NCBI RefSeq assembly: GCF_013359865.1
Contig: NZ_JABMCE010000074.1
Span: 1-64,000 of the forward strand
Length of the DNA stretch: 64,000 bases
Direction of reading: 5' to 3'
Origin: Curtobacterium pusillum
GTDB taxonomy: Bacteria; Actinomycetota; Actinomycetes; Actinomycetales; Microbacteriaceae
Position 1 is the first letter of the stretch. Each line of letters starts with the position of its first letter. Below, in pieces: positions 45,218 through 54,125 of this stretch. The notes below the pieces were generated by a model. That model searched no databases, was not told where the DNA came from, and worked only from the letters and a program-made list of their open reading frames with translations. Both the position numbers and the translations under genes were made by a program.

Positions 45218-45843
45218 CGAACGACGGCACCCCGCAGTGGGGACCGCCGAACGGCGAGCAGCCGTACGGCCAGCAGCCTCAGTACGGCCAGCCGCCTCAG
45301 TGGGGCCAGCAGCAGTTCGGCGCGGCGCCCCAGTACGGCCAGCCCTACGCGCAGGTCCCACAGCCGATCCCGGTCGGACCGGACGGAACCCCACCGCTGT
45401 GGGCCCCCTGGTACGGCGTCGGGTTCTTCGACGCCTTCATCCGCTTCTTCAAGAAGTACGCCCGGTTCGACGGACGCGCCAGCCGCAGTGAGTACTGGTA
45501 CTGGATCCTCGCCAACGCGATCGTGACGATCGTGCTCTACGGCGGGTTCATCGCCGTGCTCCTCTCCTGGAGCGCGGGCCACTCGTCCACCGATGAGTAC
45601 GGGTACACCCGCACCGAGGGCACGCCGCCGTACTGGGCGTTCGCCCTGCTGATCCTCTTCGGAGTGTGGTGCATCGGTACGATCGTGCCCAATCTCGCAC
45701 TCTCCTGGCGCCGGATGCACGACGCGAACCTGCCCGGCCCGCTGTGGCTGGTCTCGTTCATCGCGAGTCCGGCCGCGATCGTGTTCGGCTGCCTGCCGGC
45801 GAACCCGGCGGGAGCGCAGTACGACCGCCCCGACCTCGGGTAG
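45214..45843 (+). CDS. DUF805 membrane protein 3
   Basis: A 209-residue paralogue. The N-terminal Gln/Tyr/Gly-rich tail (YGQQPQYGQPPQWGQQQFG) is followed by RFFKKYARFDGRASRSEYWYW and four helices, with WRRMHDANLPGPLW. The three proteins share the PPLWAPWYG(I/V) linker and clearly arose by tandem duplication. A long bidirectional terminator follows. Confidence 0.9.
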   Translation: MTNDGTPQWGPPNGEQPYGQQPQYGQPPQWGQQQFGAAPQYGQPYAQVPQPIPVGPDGTPPLWAPWYGVGFFDAFIRFFKKYARFDGRASRSEYWYWILANAIVTIVLYGGFIAVLLSWSAGHSSTDEYGYTRTEGTPPYWAFALLILFGVWCIGTIVPNLALSWRRMHDANLPGPLWLVSFIASPAAIVFGCLPANPAGAQYDRPDLG

Positions 45844-45847
45844 CAGC

Positions 45848-45897
45848 AGCACGACGAAGCGGCCCTCCCCGTCAGGGAAGGGCCGCTTCGTCGTGCT
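45848..45897. terminator. Bidirectional terminator between DUF805 gene 3 and the TNT-domain gene
   Basis: Nineteen-base perfect arms (45848-45866 and 45879-45897; core CGACGAAGCGGCCC) with a loop containing CCC/GGG. It sits between two convergent stops. Confidence 0.8.
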
Positions 45898-45922
45898 CGT
45901 GGCGTCGCGCAGCGACGCGGGG

Positions 45923-46567
45923 TCAGACCACCCGGAGGCGGGAGAGCGAGCCGTCCACGACCAGGTCCCGCACCGTGACGGACGGATCCGCCGTCTGGAA
46001 CCGGAGCGCGCCTCCAGGCTGTTCGAACCAGGGCTGCACGAACCTGACCGTCACCAGGAACGGCCGCTCCACCAGGTAGCGGTGCGTCTCCGGCGCCGCG
46101 GCCACGTGCGGCGGCAGCGACCGCTGTGGCACCGGGGTGTCGAGCGGGTGCAGGAGGTAGCCGTCCGGGCCGCCGATGCGGTCGACGGGGACGCCCGCCG
46201 GGATCTGGATGGTGAGGCCCTGCTCGCCGGCCTGCGCGACCTGCTGCGCGAGCTGCGGGTACGTCGACGCCGCGCGGTCCCGGATCCCGTCGAGCTCGTA
46301 CCGGGGGATGTCGCGGGGCGCGGGGAACGGGCGGTTGAGGAACCGGCGGAGCATCTCCACGGCGTCCTCTTCGCGCCGCGCGGTCGCGAGCCGACGTGCG
46401 GTGCCGTAGTCGACGACCTCGAGCGCGAAGTCGCCCGCGTGCTCGGCAGGCACGATCCGCAGCGCGCCTTCGACGGGCGGCTCGTGCAGTGTCTCTCCTG
46501 GGAGCTGCACGTAGCGGATCGTGTAGCCGAGCTGGTCGAGGATGGGGCGGGTCTCCGCGAACGTCAT
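45923..46567 (-). CDS. TNT-domain protein (NAD+ glycohydrolase type)
   Basis: A 214-residue protein whose C-terminal half (about 115-200) matches the TNT domain of the Mycobacterium tuberculosis CpnT toxin: IPAGVPVDRIGGPDGYLLHP, TPVPQRSLPPHV, TVRFVQPWFEQPGG. The family hydrolyses NAD+. The FGQPG motif common in the family reads FEQPG here. The N-terminal 110 residues are an unrelated alpha/beta domain (EDAVEMLRRFLNRP). There is no signal peptide and no Esx-type region, so how or whether it is exported is unknown. It stands alone on the minus strand, 3 kb from the T7SS immunity genes. Confidence 0.78.
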   Translation of the reverse strand: MTFAETRPILDQLGYTIRYVQLPGETLHEPPVEGALRIVPAEHAGDFALEVVDYGTARRLATARREEDAVEMLRRFLNRPFPAPRDIPRYELDGIRDRAASTYPQLAQQVAQAGEQGLTIQIPAGVPVDRIGGPDGYLLHPLDTPVPQRSLPPHVAAAPETHRYLVERPFLVTVRFVQPWFEQPGGALRFQTADPSVTVRDLVVDGSLSRLRVV

Positions 46568-46630
46568 GGAGCGGAGCCTATCGGTGGTGTCTCGGGCGAG
46601 CCTTGGACGACGCCGAGCGTCGGACCGGGG

Positions 46631-47404
46631 TCACGCCTTGCCCCGCATGACGGCCTGCTTGACCTCGGCGATCGCCTTCGTGACCTGGATGCCTCGGGGG
46701 CAGGCGTCCGTGCAGTTGAAGGTCGTGCGGCAGCGCCACACGCCCTCCTTGTCGTTGAGGATGTCGAGCCGCACGTTCGCGGCGTCGTCGCGGGAGTCGA
46801 AGATGAAGCGGTGCGCGTTGACGATCGCGGCCGGCCCGAAGTACTGGCCGTCGGTCCAGAACACCGGGCACGACGACGTGCACGCGGCGCAGAGGATGCA
46901 CTTCGTGGTGTCGTCGAAGCGGGCACGGTCCGCGACGGACTGCACGCGCTCCTTGCCCTTCTCCGGCGCCGTGCTGGCCTGCAGGAACGGCTGCACCTCG
47001 CGGTAGGACTTGAAGAACGGCTCCATGTCGACGACGAGGTCCTTCTCGAGCGGCAGGCCCTTGATCGCCTCGACGTAGATCGGCTTCGACACGTCGAGGT
47101 CCTTGATGAGCGTCTTGCACGCCAGACGGTTCCGGCCGTTGATGCGCATCGCGTCGGACCCGCAGACGCCGTGCGCGCAGGAGCGGCGGAACGTCAGCGA
47201 TCCGTCCTGCTCCCACTTGATCTTGTGCAGGGCGTCGAGGATGCGGTCCGTCGGCAGCATCATGACGTCGAAGTCCTGCCAGCGCGGCTCGTCGTCGACG
47301 TCCGGGTCGAAGCGGCGGATGATCACCGTGACGGGGAACGATCCGGGAGGGGCGTCCTGCACGGTGTCGGTGCGGGGTGCGTCGGAGACCAGGGTGTCGG
47401 TCAT
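46631..47404 (-). CDS. sdhB: Succinate dehydrogenase iron-sulfur subunit
   Basis: A 257-residue subunit of complex II. The N-terminal [2Fe-2S] cluster is bound by CAHGVCGSDAMRINGRNRLAC. The C-terminal [4Fe-4S] and [3Fe-4S] ligands are CILCAACTSSCP and CRTTFNCTDACPRGI. It passes electrons from the SdhA flavin to the quinone site. It is last in the sdhCDAB operon, one base after the sdhA stop. Confidence 0.97.
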   Translation of the reverse strand: MTDTLVSDAPRTDTVQDAPPGSFPVTVIIRRFDPDVDDEPRWQDFDVMMLPTDRILDALHKIKWEQDGSLTFRRSCAHGVCGSDAMRINGRNRLACKTLIKDLDVSKPIYVEAIKGLPLEKDLVVDMEPFFKSYREVQPFLQASTAPEKGKERVQSVADRARFDDTTKCILCAACTSSCPVFWTDGQYFGPAAIVNAHRFIFDSRDDAANVRLDILNDKEGVWRCRTTFNCTDACPRGIQVTKAIAEVKQAVMRGKA

Positions 47405-47405
47405 C

Positions 47406-49199
47406 TCAGTACTTCCTCTCCATCGGCTGGTACCGCGTCACGACGACTGGTTTCCAGTCGAGGGTGATGTGGTCGTCGGCGAGTGACGAGTGCGGGTCGC
47501 CCGTCAGGTACGCCATGGTGTGCTGCATGTAGTTCTCGTCGTCGCGCTTCGGGTAGTCGTCGCGCATGTGGCCGCCGCGCGACTCCTTGCGGTTCCGGGC
47601 GGAGTAGACGACGACCTCGGCGAGGTCGAGCAGGAACCCGAGCTCGACGGCTTCGAGCAGGTCGGTGTTGAACCGTTTGCCCTTGTCCTGCACGGAGACC
47701 TGCAGGAAGCGGTTCCGGAGCTCGTGGATGGTCTCGGTGACACGGGCGAGGGACTCGTCGGTGCGGAACACCTGCGCGTTCTTGTCCATCTCGTCCTGCA
47801 GCTCCTTGCGGAGCACGGCGATGCGCTCGGTGCCGGTGGAGGCTCGGAGCTGGTCGAGCATGTCGCGGACGGCGGCCTCGGGGTGCTCGGGCAGCGGGAG
47901 GAACTCGGCCGTCTTGACCCACTCCGCGGCGTTGTTGCCGGAGCGCTTGCCGAAGACGTTGATGTCGAGGAGCGAGTTCGTGCCGAGACGGTTCGAGCCG
48001 TGCACGGAGACGCACGCGCACTCGCCGGCGGCGTAGAGGCCGGGGACGACGGTGGTGTTGTCGTACAGGACCTCGGCGTTCGTGTTCGTCGGGATGCCGC
48101 CCATCGCGTAGTGCGCGGTCGGCATCACCGGGACGGGTTCCACGACGGGGTCGACGCCGAGGTAGGTCCGGGCGAACTCGGTGATGTCCGGCAGCTTCGT
48201 CTCGAGGACCTCGGCACCGAGGTGCGTGCAGTCGAGCAGCACGTAGTCCTTGTTCGGCCCGGCGCCGCGGCCCTCGGCGACCTCCTGCACCATGCAGCGG
48301 GCGACGATGTCGCGCGGCGCGAGGTCCTTGATGGTGGGGGCGTACCGCTCCATGAACCGCTCGCCCGAGGCGTTGCGGAGGATCGCGCCCTCGCCGCGGG
48401 CACCCTCGGTGAGCAGGATGCCGAGGCCGGCGAGTCCGGTCGGGTGGAACTGGAAGAACTCCATGTCCTCGAGCGGGAGCCCGGTGCGCCACACGATGCC
48501 CACGCCGTCACCGGTCAGGGTGTGCGCGTTCGAGGTGGTCTTGTACATCTTGCCGAAGCCGCCGGTCGCGAAGATCATCGCCTTGGCGTGGAAGACGTGC
48601 AGCTCGCCGGTCGCGAGCTCGTACGCGACGACGCCGGCCGGCTGCTTCCGGGTGACGCCGTCCTCGCCGACGACGTCGACCATGATGAGGTCGAGCGCGT
48701 AGAACTCGTTGAAGAAGTTCACGCCGAGCTTCACGCAGTTCTGGAACAGCGTCTGCAGGATCATGTGGCCGGTGCGGTCCGCGGCGTAGCAGGCCCGGCG
48801 GACGGGGGACTTGCCGTGGTCGCGCGTGTGCCCGCCGAAGCGACGCTGGTCGATCTTGCCCTCGGGCGTGCGGTTGAAGGGCAGGCCCATGTTCTCGAGG
48901 TCGATGACGGCGTCGATCGCCTCCTTCGCGAGGATCTCGGCGGCGTCCTGGTCGACGAGGTAGTCGCCGCCCTTGATCGTGTCGAAGGTGTGCCACTCCC
49001 ACGAGTCCTCTTCGACGTTCGCGAGGGCCGCCGCCATGCCGCCCTGCGCCGCACCGGTGTGCGAGCGCGTCGGGTACAGCTTCGAGATGACGGCGGTGTT
49101 CGCCTTCGGGCCGGCCTCGATGGCGGCACGCATGCCGGCACCGCCCGCGCCGATGATGACGATGTCGAACTGGTGGTGGTGAACGGTGGTCTCGGTCAC
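47406..49199 (-). CDS. sdhA: Succinate dehydrogenase flavoprotein subunit
   Basis: A 597-residue catalytic subunit oxidising succinate to fumarate. The FAD motif is [19 protein letters not shown]. The covalent FAD-linking histidine is expected at His47 in [11 protein letters not shown]. Active-site segments are [15 protein letters not shown] and [10 protein letters not shown], then [19 protein letters not shown]. The C-terminus ends with the conserved MERKY-like tail. Third gene of the operon. Confidence 0.98.
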   Translation of the reverse strand: MTETTVHHHQFDIVIIGAGGAGMRAAIEAGPKANTAVISKLYPTRSHTGAAQGGMAAALANVEEDSWEWHTFDTIKGGDYLVDQDAAEILAKEAIDAVIDLENMGLPFNRTPEGKIDQRRFGGHTRDHGKSPVRRACYAADRTGHMILQTLFQNCVKLGVNFFNEFYALDLIMVDVVGEDGVTRKQPAGVVAYELATGELHVFHAKAMIFATGGFGKMYKTTSNAHTLTGDGVGIVWRTGLPLEDMEFFQFHPTGLAGLGILLTEGARGEGAILRNASGERFMERYAPTIKDLAPRDIVARCMVQEVAEGRGAGPNKDYVLLDCTHLGAEVLETKLPDITEFARTYLGVDPVVEPVPVMPTAHYAMGGIPTNTNAEVLYDNTTVVPGLYAAGECACVSVHGSNRLGTNSLLDINVFGKRSGNNAAEWVKTAEFLPLPEHPEAAVRDMLDQLRASTGTERIAVLRKELQDEMDKNAQVFRTDESLARVTETIHELRNRFLQVSVQDKGKRFNTDLLEAVELGFLLDLAEVVVYSARNRKESRGGHMRDDYPKRDDENYMQHTMAYLTGDPHSSLADDHITLDWKPVVVTRYQPMERKY

Positions 49200-49282
49200 T
49201 GGGGCCTTTCAGGAAGTGGTGGCCGCGCCGGCAGGGTGTGGGCGGGCGGGCGGGTACGAGGTCGCGGCGACGCTGCGAGCGA

Positions 49283-49729
49283 CTACTGCGCCGGGCAGAA
49301 CGACGGCAGGTCCGCGGCGGCGGCGCCGGCGGGGCACGGGTCGAACGTCCAGCACACGAGCAGGCCGAGGACGACCAGCACGACGCAGGCGATGAGGATC
49401 GCGACGAGCAGGGTCTTCCGGATGCCCGGCTTCGACACGTAGTCGTTCACGATCGTCCGCATGCCGTTCGAGCCGTGGATCAGCGCAAGGACGAGCATGA
49501 GCGAGTCCCACACCTGCCAGAACGGCGACGCCCACTTGCCGGCGACGAACGCGAAGTCGATCTGCTTGACGCCCTCGCCCGCCACCATGTTGACGAAGAG
49601 GTGGCCGAAGATCAGCACGACGAGCAGAACGCCCGAGCCGCGCATGTAGATCCAGCCCCACTTCTCCCAGTTGGTGGTGCGACGGGCTGCTGCTGCCGAG
49701 CGCGGGGGCTCGATGGTCTGCGTGGTCAT
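49283..49729 (-). CDS. sdhD: Succinate dehydrogenase hydrophobic membrane anchor subunit
   Basis: A 148-residue protein with three membrane helices. LLVVLIFGHLFVNMVAGEG carries the likely haem-ligand His. The third helix (LLVAILIACVVLVVLGLLV) is followed by a short Cys-containing tail (CWTFDPCPAG). Lies between sdhC and sdhA. Confidence 0.92.
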   Translation of the reverse strand: MTTQTIEPPRSAAAARRTTNWEKWGWIYMRGSGVLLVVLIFGHLFVNMVAGEGVKQIDFAFVAGKWASPFWQVWDSLMLVLALIHGSNGMRTIVNDYVSKPGIRKTLLVAILIACVVLVVLGLLVCWTFDPCPAGAAAADLPSFCPAQ

Positions 49730-49741
49730 CTTCGTTGCCCC

Positions 49742-50191
49742 CTAGTTGAAGTCCGCGACGAGGTTCATGAGCTGGCGCGGCAGGAAGCCGGCGATGGCGA
49801 TCACCCAGAGGACGATCACGATCCAGAACATGGCGCGCTGGTACTTCGGGCCCTTCGACCAGAAGTCGATGAGGATGATCCGCAGCCCGTTGAACGCGTG
49901 GAACACGATCGCCATCACGAGGGCGATCTCGCCGAGGTTCATGATCGGCGTCTTGTACGTGCCGATGACCGCGTTGTACGCCTCGGGGGAGAGCCGCACG
50001 AGAGCGGTGTCGAGGATGTGCACGAGCAGGAAGAAGTAGATCGCGACACCGGTGATGCGGTGCAGGACCCAGGACCACATGCCGGTCGAGCCGCGGTACA
50101 GGGTGCCCTGCGGCGTCCGAGAGGCACGCGGCGCCTCGATCGTCACATCGGGCACGGCGGTCGCCGTACCCCCTCCGGTCTGCTCGGCCAT
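49742..50191 (-). CDS. sdhC: Succinate dehydrogenase cytochrome b556 subunit
   Basis: A 149-residue protein with three helices. GMWSWVLHRITGVAIYFFLLVHILDTAL has the conserved SxxxHRxTG signature and the haem-ligand His; FHAFNGLRIILIDF is the second motif. ATG at 50191 has GGGAGGG upstream and is preferred to longer in-frame starts, because a probable -10 (TAGGAT, minus strand, 50266-50271) lies just inside the longer reading frame. It leads the sdhCDAB operon. Confidence 0.93.
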   Translation of the reverse strand: MAEQTGGGTATAVPDVTIEAPRASRTPQGTLYRGSTGMWSWVLHRITGVAIYFFLLVHILDTALVRLSPEAYNAVIGTYKTPIMNLGEIALVMAIVFHAFNGLRIILIDFWSKGPKYQRAMFWIVIVLWVIAIAGFLPRQLMNLVADFN

Positions 50192-50212
50192 GAGCGCGCC
50201 CTCCCATAGGAC

Positions 50213-50261
50213 GGGCTCGCCGATCGGCGAGCCCTTGCCGTTCGTGTTCGTTCGGAACACG
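50213..50261. promoter_or_regulatory. Leader hairpins of the sdh operon
   Basis: Between the mannosyltransferase stop and sdhC are a perfect 22-bp palindrome (50213-50234, arms GGGCTCGCCGA) and a hairpin CGTGTTC/GAACACG (50243-50261). With the -10 at 50266-50271 both would lie in the sdhC 5' leader. One may also end transcription of the gene upstream. Confidence 0.5.
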
Positions 50262-50267
50262 ACCATC

Positions 50268-51506
50268 CTATGCGCGCGCGCCGACCTTCTCGTTCCACCC
50301 GGTCCGGGCACCCCGGGTCGTGGCGGGCGGCGCACCGATCGTGCGGGCCGTGTCGTGGTGCTCGAGGAGCTCGTCGCCGATCGCCTCCCACGTGGTCCCC
50401 TCGACCCGCAGGCGCCCGGCCGACCCCATCCGCTCGGCGAGTGCGCGGTCGCGGTGGAGGCGCAGGACGGCCCGGCGGAGCGCCTGCGGTTCGTCCGGGT
50501 CGTACAGTTCGCCGTCGAGTCCGGGAGCGACGAGGTCGAGCGGACCGCCGGAGGCGGGCGCGACGACGGGCAGGCCGCTCGCGTGCGCCTCCTGCAGGGT
50601 CTGACCGAAGGTCTCCGCCGGACCCGTGTGCACGAAGACGTCCAGTGACGCGTAGGCGTCCGCCAGCGCGTCGCCGCGCAGCGGGCCGGTGAAGGTCACG
50701 TCCAGGTGGCGCAGCCGACGCTCGAGCACGGGCCTGGAGGGACCGCCTCCTGCGACCACGAGCCGGATGCCGGGGATGCCGCCGAGTTCGGCGAGCCGCT
50801 CGACCTCCTTCTCCGGTGCCAGCCGACCCACGTACCCGACGATCGTCTCGCCACCCGGCGCGATGCGCCGGCGGAGCGCGCGGACGTGCGCGGCGTGCCG
50901 GCGGGACGGGTGGAAGAGCTCGGTGTCGACGCCGCGGCCCCACCGCGTGACGCGGGGCACGCCCTCGTCGGCGAGCATGGCAGCGGTCGCGCTCGACGGG
51001 GCGAGCGTCAGCGACGCGCCGGCGTGGATCCGCCCGAGGATCCTGCGAACCAGCGGGACGGTCGCGGTCAGGCCGTTGCGGCGGGCGAACCCTGCCACGT
51101 CGGTCTGGAAGACGGCGACGGAGGGGATGCCGAGCCTCCCGGCAGCCGTGATCGCGCGTCCGCCCAGCAGGAACGGACTGGCGGCGTGCAGGACGTCGGC
51201 GCCGGAGGCGGCGAGGATCGTGTCGAGCACGGGGTGGGGGAGGGCGACCGGGAACTGGCGGTACGCGACCGCGGGGATCCGGTGGACGTCGAAGGAGCGG
51301 TAGTGCTCCACCTCGGTCCGGGAGCGGAACTGCGCGATGCCGGGGGTGTCCGGCGCGATGACGACCGCGCGGTGACCGCGGCGCTCCAGGTGGTCCAGGA
51401 CCGCCAGGACGCTGGTGGTCACGCCGTTGAGGGTGGGCAGGAAGCTCTCGGTCACGACGGCGACGGTCCGTTGGGACGTGCCGCGCTCCACGCTGCGTGC
51501 GTTCAT
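50268..51506 (-). CDS. mgtA: GT4-family mannosyltransferase (MgtA-like)
   Basis: A 412-residue GT-B glycosyltransferase. RTVAVVTESFLPTLNGVTTSVLAVLDHL is the N-terminal donor-side start typical of GDP-mannose-dependent alpha-mannosyltransferases (MgtA/PimB-like). The C-terminal half has GYVGRLAPEKEVERL, VVAGGGPSR and the EX7E-like HTGPAETFGQTLQEAHASGLPVV. It likely mannosylates a lipid acceptor at the membrane. It is divergent from manC, which makes its sugar donor. ATG 51506 or 51518 (four residues longer) are both possible. Confidence 0.85.
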   Translation of the reverse strand: MNARSVERGTSQRTVAVVTESFLPTLNGVTTSVLAVLDHLERRGHRAVVIAPDTPGIAQFRSRTEVEHYRSFDVHRIPAVAYRQFPVALPHPVLDTILAASGADVLHAASPFLLGGRAITAAGRLGIPSVAVFQTDVAGFARRNGLTATVPLVRRILGRIHAGASLTLAPSSATAAMLADEGVPRVTRWGRGVDTELFHPSRRHAAHVRALRRRIAPGGETIVGYVGRLAPEKEVERLAELGGIPGIRLVVAGGGPSRPVLERRLRHLDVTFTGPLRGDALADAYASLDVFVHTGPAETFGQTLQEAHASGLPVVAPASGGPLDLVAPGLDGELYDPDEPQALRRAVLRLHRDRALAERMGSAGRLRVEGTTWEAIGDELLEHHDTARTIGAPPATTRGARTGWNEKVGARA

Positions 51507-51661
51507 GGCGAGGCCCATGCTGCACGCGTCGCGTGACCCGGTGGGGCCGTCGACGTGAACGGAGCGCGCGCACGCGGTGAACAGGCCGTGCGGGTCCCCG
51601 CATGCGGGAATCCTGCGGGGGACGCCCAGGAACGCCCTCGACCGCCCGGTACGGTGAGCGG

Positions 51662-52777
51662 GTGGCAGACGCACTCGAGGACTTCTACGCGATCATCCCG
51701 GCCGGCGGGATCGGATCACGGCTGTGGCCGCTCTCGCGCGCGGACGCGCCGAAGTTCCTGCACGACCTGACCGGTTCGGGCACGTCGCTGCTCCGCCAGA
51801 CGTGGGACCGGCTCGCACCGCTCTCCGGTGACCAGCGCATCATGGTCGTCACCGGTCGGGCGCACCGCGCCGCGGTCGAGTCGCAGCTGCCCGGCATCGA
51901 GGACCACAACGTCGTGCTCGAGAGCGAGCCGAAGGACTCCACGGCGGCCGTCGGTCTCGCCGCCGCCATCCTCCGGCGTCGCGAACCGGACGTCGTCATC
52001 GGCTCGTTCGCGGCCGACCACGTCATCGGCGACGAGCGCGGTTTCCGTCGCTCCGTGCGCGAGGCCGTCGCCGCCGCCCGCGCCGGGTACGTCACGACCA
52101 TCGGCATCACGCCCACCGAGCCCGCGATCGGCTTCGGGTACATCCACGCTCACGGCGACACCCTCGGCATCGAGGGCGCCCCGACGGCGCACGCGGTCCG
52201 GTCGTTCGTCGAGAAGCCCGACCTCGACACCGCACGCTCCTACGTGGAACAGGGCACGTACCTGTGGAACGCGGGCATGTTCATCGCCCGCGCCGACGTG
52301 CTGCTCGCCGAGATCGGCCGGACGAAGCCCGAGCTGCTCGCCGGGCTCGAGGAGCTCGCGGAGGCGTGGGACACCTCGGCCCGCGGCGCCGTCGTCGACG
52401 CGGTGTGGCCCGGCCTCGAGAAGATCGCGATCGACTACACCGTCGCGGAGCCCGCGGCCGCAGCCGGACGCATGGCGGTCGTCCCGGGCGACTTCGACTG
52501 GGACGACGTCGGTGACTTCGCGTCCCTCGCGAAGCTGCAGTCCGGCGGGCGGGCGAACAACCTCGCGGTGCTCGGCGACGGAGCGCGCATCCTCGCGGAC
52601 TCGTCGAGCGGCATCGTCGTCGCGCACAGTCAGCGGCTCATCTCGCTCATCGGTGTCGAGGACATCGTCGTCGTGGACACCCCGGACGCCCTCCTCGTCA
52701 CGACGAGCGAGAACGCCCAGCGGGTCAAGGGTGTGGTGGATGCGCTGAAGATCAGCGGTCGCGGCGACGTCCTGTAG
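51662..52777 (+). CDS. manC: Mannose-1-phosphate guanylyltransferase
   Basis: A 371-residue nucleotidyltransferase making GDP-mannose. YAIIPAGGIGSRLWPLSRADAPKF is the pyrophosphorylase signature (GGxGxRLxPLS...PK). FVEKPDLDTA and YLWNAGMFIARADVLL are the further family motifs. The cupin isomerase domain of bifunctional ManC is absent. TACGGT at 51650-51655 lies 6 bases before the GTG and there is no Shine-Dalgarno, suggesting leaderless translation. Confidence 0.95.
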   Translation: MADALEDFYAIIPAGGIGSRLWPLSRADAPKFLHDLTGSGTSLLRQTWDRLAPLSGDQRIMVVTGRAHRAAVESQLPGIEDHNVVLESEPKDSTAAVGLAAAILRRREPDVVIGSFAADHVIGDERGFRRSVREAVAAARAGYVTTIGITPTEPAIGFGYIHAHGDTLGIEGAPTAHAVRSFVEKPDLDTARSYVEQGTYLWNAGMFIARADVLLAEIGRTKPELLAGLEELAEAWDTSARGAVVDAVWPGLEKIAIDYTVAEPAAAAGRMAVVPGDFDWDDVGDFASLAKLQSGGRANNLAVLGDGARILADSSSGIVVAHSQRLISLIGVEDIVVVDTPDALLVTTSENAQRVKGVVDALKISGRGDVL

Positions 52778-52792
52778 CGCTCCACCACAGTG

Positions 52793-52810
52793 ACCCCCCG
52801 TTCTGGGGGT
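52793..52810 (+). terminator. Short terminator after manC
   Basis: ACCCCC/GGGGGT arms with a CGTTCT loop, 16 bases after the manC stop. Confidence 0.5.
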
Positions 52811-52826
52811 GCGCGCATGACTCCCC

Positions 52827-52864
52827 GTTACGGGCGCGTTACGGCGCGGTCGCGATCCCGTAAC
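52827..52864. promoter_or_regulatory. Operator-like GTTACGGG repeats before the BMP operon
   Basis: GTTACGGG (52827-52834) and its inverse CCCGTAAC (52857-52864) flank a third half-site GTTACGG (52838-52844). The array is 50-90 bases upstream of the predicted -10 (TACTGT, 52914-52919) of the nucleoside importer operon. Confidence 0.5.
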
Positions 52865-52913
52865 TGATCCACAGACCGATCAAAGGTCGTTCTGCACCGG
52901 CCGGGCGGTCGTG

Positions 52914-52919
52914 TACTGT
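52914..52919 (+). promoter_or_regulatory. -10 element of the BMP importer operon
   Basis: TACTGT with a weak TTCTGC (52890-52895) at 18 bases; this gives a leader of about 50 bases to the GTG at 52977. Confidence 0.45.
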
Positions 52920-52976
52920 CGCCACGATCGCCCGGAACGCACGTGGTCCGGGCACGCTCCCCGGAGGAACCCACCC

Positions 52977-54050
52977 GTGACATCTCGTACCCGTCAGGTC
53001 CTGCTGAGCTCCCTCGCGCTCGCCGGCACCGTCGCCGTCCTCGCCGGTTGCTCGGCCGCCCCGTCCGACACCGCGTCGGCCAAGAAGACCGACTTCCGTC
53101 CCTGCATGGTCTCCGACGCCGGCGGCTTCGACGACAAGTCGTTCAACCAGCTCGGCTACGAGGGTCTCCAGGACGCTGCCAAGGACCTCGGCGCGACCTA
53201 CAAGAAGGCGGAGTCCAAGGACGCGACCGTCTACGACTCGAACATCGAGCAGCTCGTCGGCCAGAACTGCAACCTCATCGTCACGGTCGGCTTCAACCTC
53301 GCCGACGCCACGAAGAAGCAGGCCGCGGCCAACCCCGGCACCGACTTCGCGATCATCGACGACAACTCGATCGACGCGAAGAACGTCAAGCCGATCACCT
53401 TCGACACCTCGCAGGCGGCGTTCCTCGCCGGCTACGCGGCCGCCTCGTACTCGAAGAGCGGCGTCGTCGGGACCTTCGGTGGCATGCAGATCCCGACCGT
53501 CACGATCTTCATGGACGGCTTCGCGGACGGCGTGAAGTACTACAACGAGCAGAAGAACAAGGACGTCAAGGTCGTCGGCTGGAACGTCGACAGCCAGAAG
53601 GGCTCCTTCACGGGCGGCTTCGAGGCCGGCACCCAGGCCAAGGCCGTCGCCCAGACGCTGATCGACCAGGACGCGGACGTGATCCTCCCCGTCGGCGGCC
53701 CCATCTACCAGTCCGCCGCCGAGGCGATCAAGGACGCCGGCAACGGATCCGTGCTGATCGGTGCGGACAGCGACCTCTACGAGGCCGACCCCCGGTACAA
53801 GGACATCGCGTTCACGTCCGTCGAGAAGGGCATGCGGCCCGCCACGAAGGACGTCGTCGAGCAGGCCGCGGACAAGAAGTTCTCCAACGAGCCGTACGTC
53901 GGCACGCTGAAGAACGACGGCGTCGGCATCGCGCCGTTCCACGACTACGCGTCGAAGGTCGACAAGGGCCTCCAGAAGGAGCTCGACACCATCAAGTCGG
54001 GCATCATCGACGGCTCCATCAAGGTCGAGACCAAGGCGACCGTCAAGTAG
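52977..54050 (+). CDS. BMP-family substrate-binding lipoprotein (nucleoside importer)
   Basis: A 357-residue lipoprotein. The signal peptide ends in the lipobox LAGC (near residue 24), then SAAPSDTASAKK. The mature part is a periplasmic-binding fold of the basic membrane protein/PnrA type: VSDAGGFDDKSFNQLGYEGL, DFAIIDDNSID and FGGMQIPTVTIFMDGFADGVKYYN. Family members bind purine and pyrimidine nucleosides. GGAGGA lies upstream of the GTG. An ATPase and two permeases follow, and nucleoside-degrading enzymes come next. Confidence 0.93.
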   Translation: MTSRTRQVLLSSLALAGTVAVLAGCSAAPSDTASAKKTDFRPCMVSDAGGFDDKSFNQLGYEGLQDAAKDLGATYKKAESKDATVYDSNIEQLVGQNCNLIVTVGFNLADATKKQAAANPGTDFAIIDDNSIDAKNVKPITFDTSQAAFLAGYAAASYSKSGVVGTFGGMQIPTVTIFMDGFADGVKYYNEQKNKDVKVVGWNVDSQKGSFTGGFEAGTQAKAVAQTLIDQDADVILPVGGPIYQSAAEAIKDAGNGSVLIGADSDLYEADPRYKDIAFTSVEKGMRPATKDVVEQAADKKFSNEPYVGTLKNDGVGIAPFHDYASKVDKGLQKELDTIKSGIIDGSIKVETKATVK

Positions 54051-54056
54051 TCCGGT

Positions 54057-54091
54057 GAACGCGGGCGGGGGAACGTCCCTCGCCCGCGTTC
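54057..54091 (+). other. Intercistronic hairpin after the binding-protein gene
   Basis: GAACGCGGGCG (54057-54067) pairs perfectly with 54081-54091. Such hairpins often keep the binding-protein mRNA more abundant than the downstream ABC genes. Confidence 0.6.
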
Positions 54092-54125
54092 CCGTGCGCC
54101 GATCACAGAAACAGACCCTGACACC

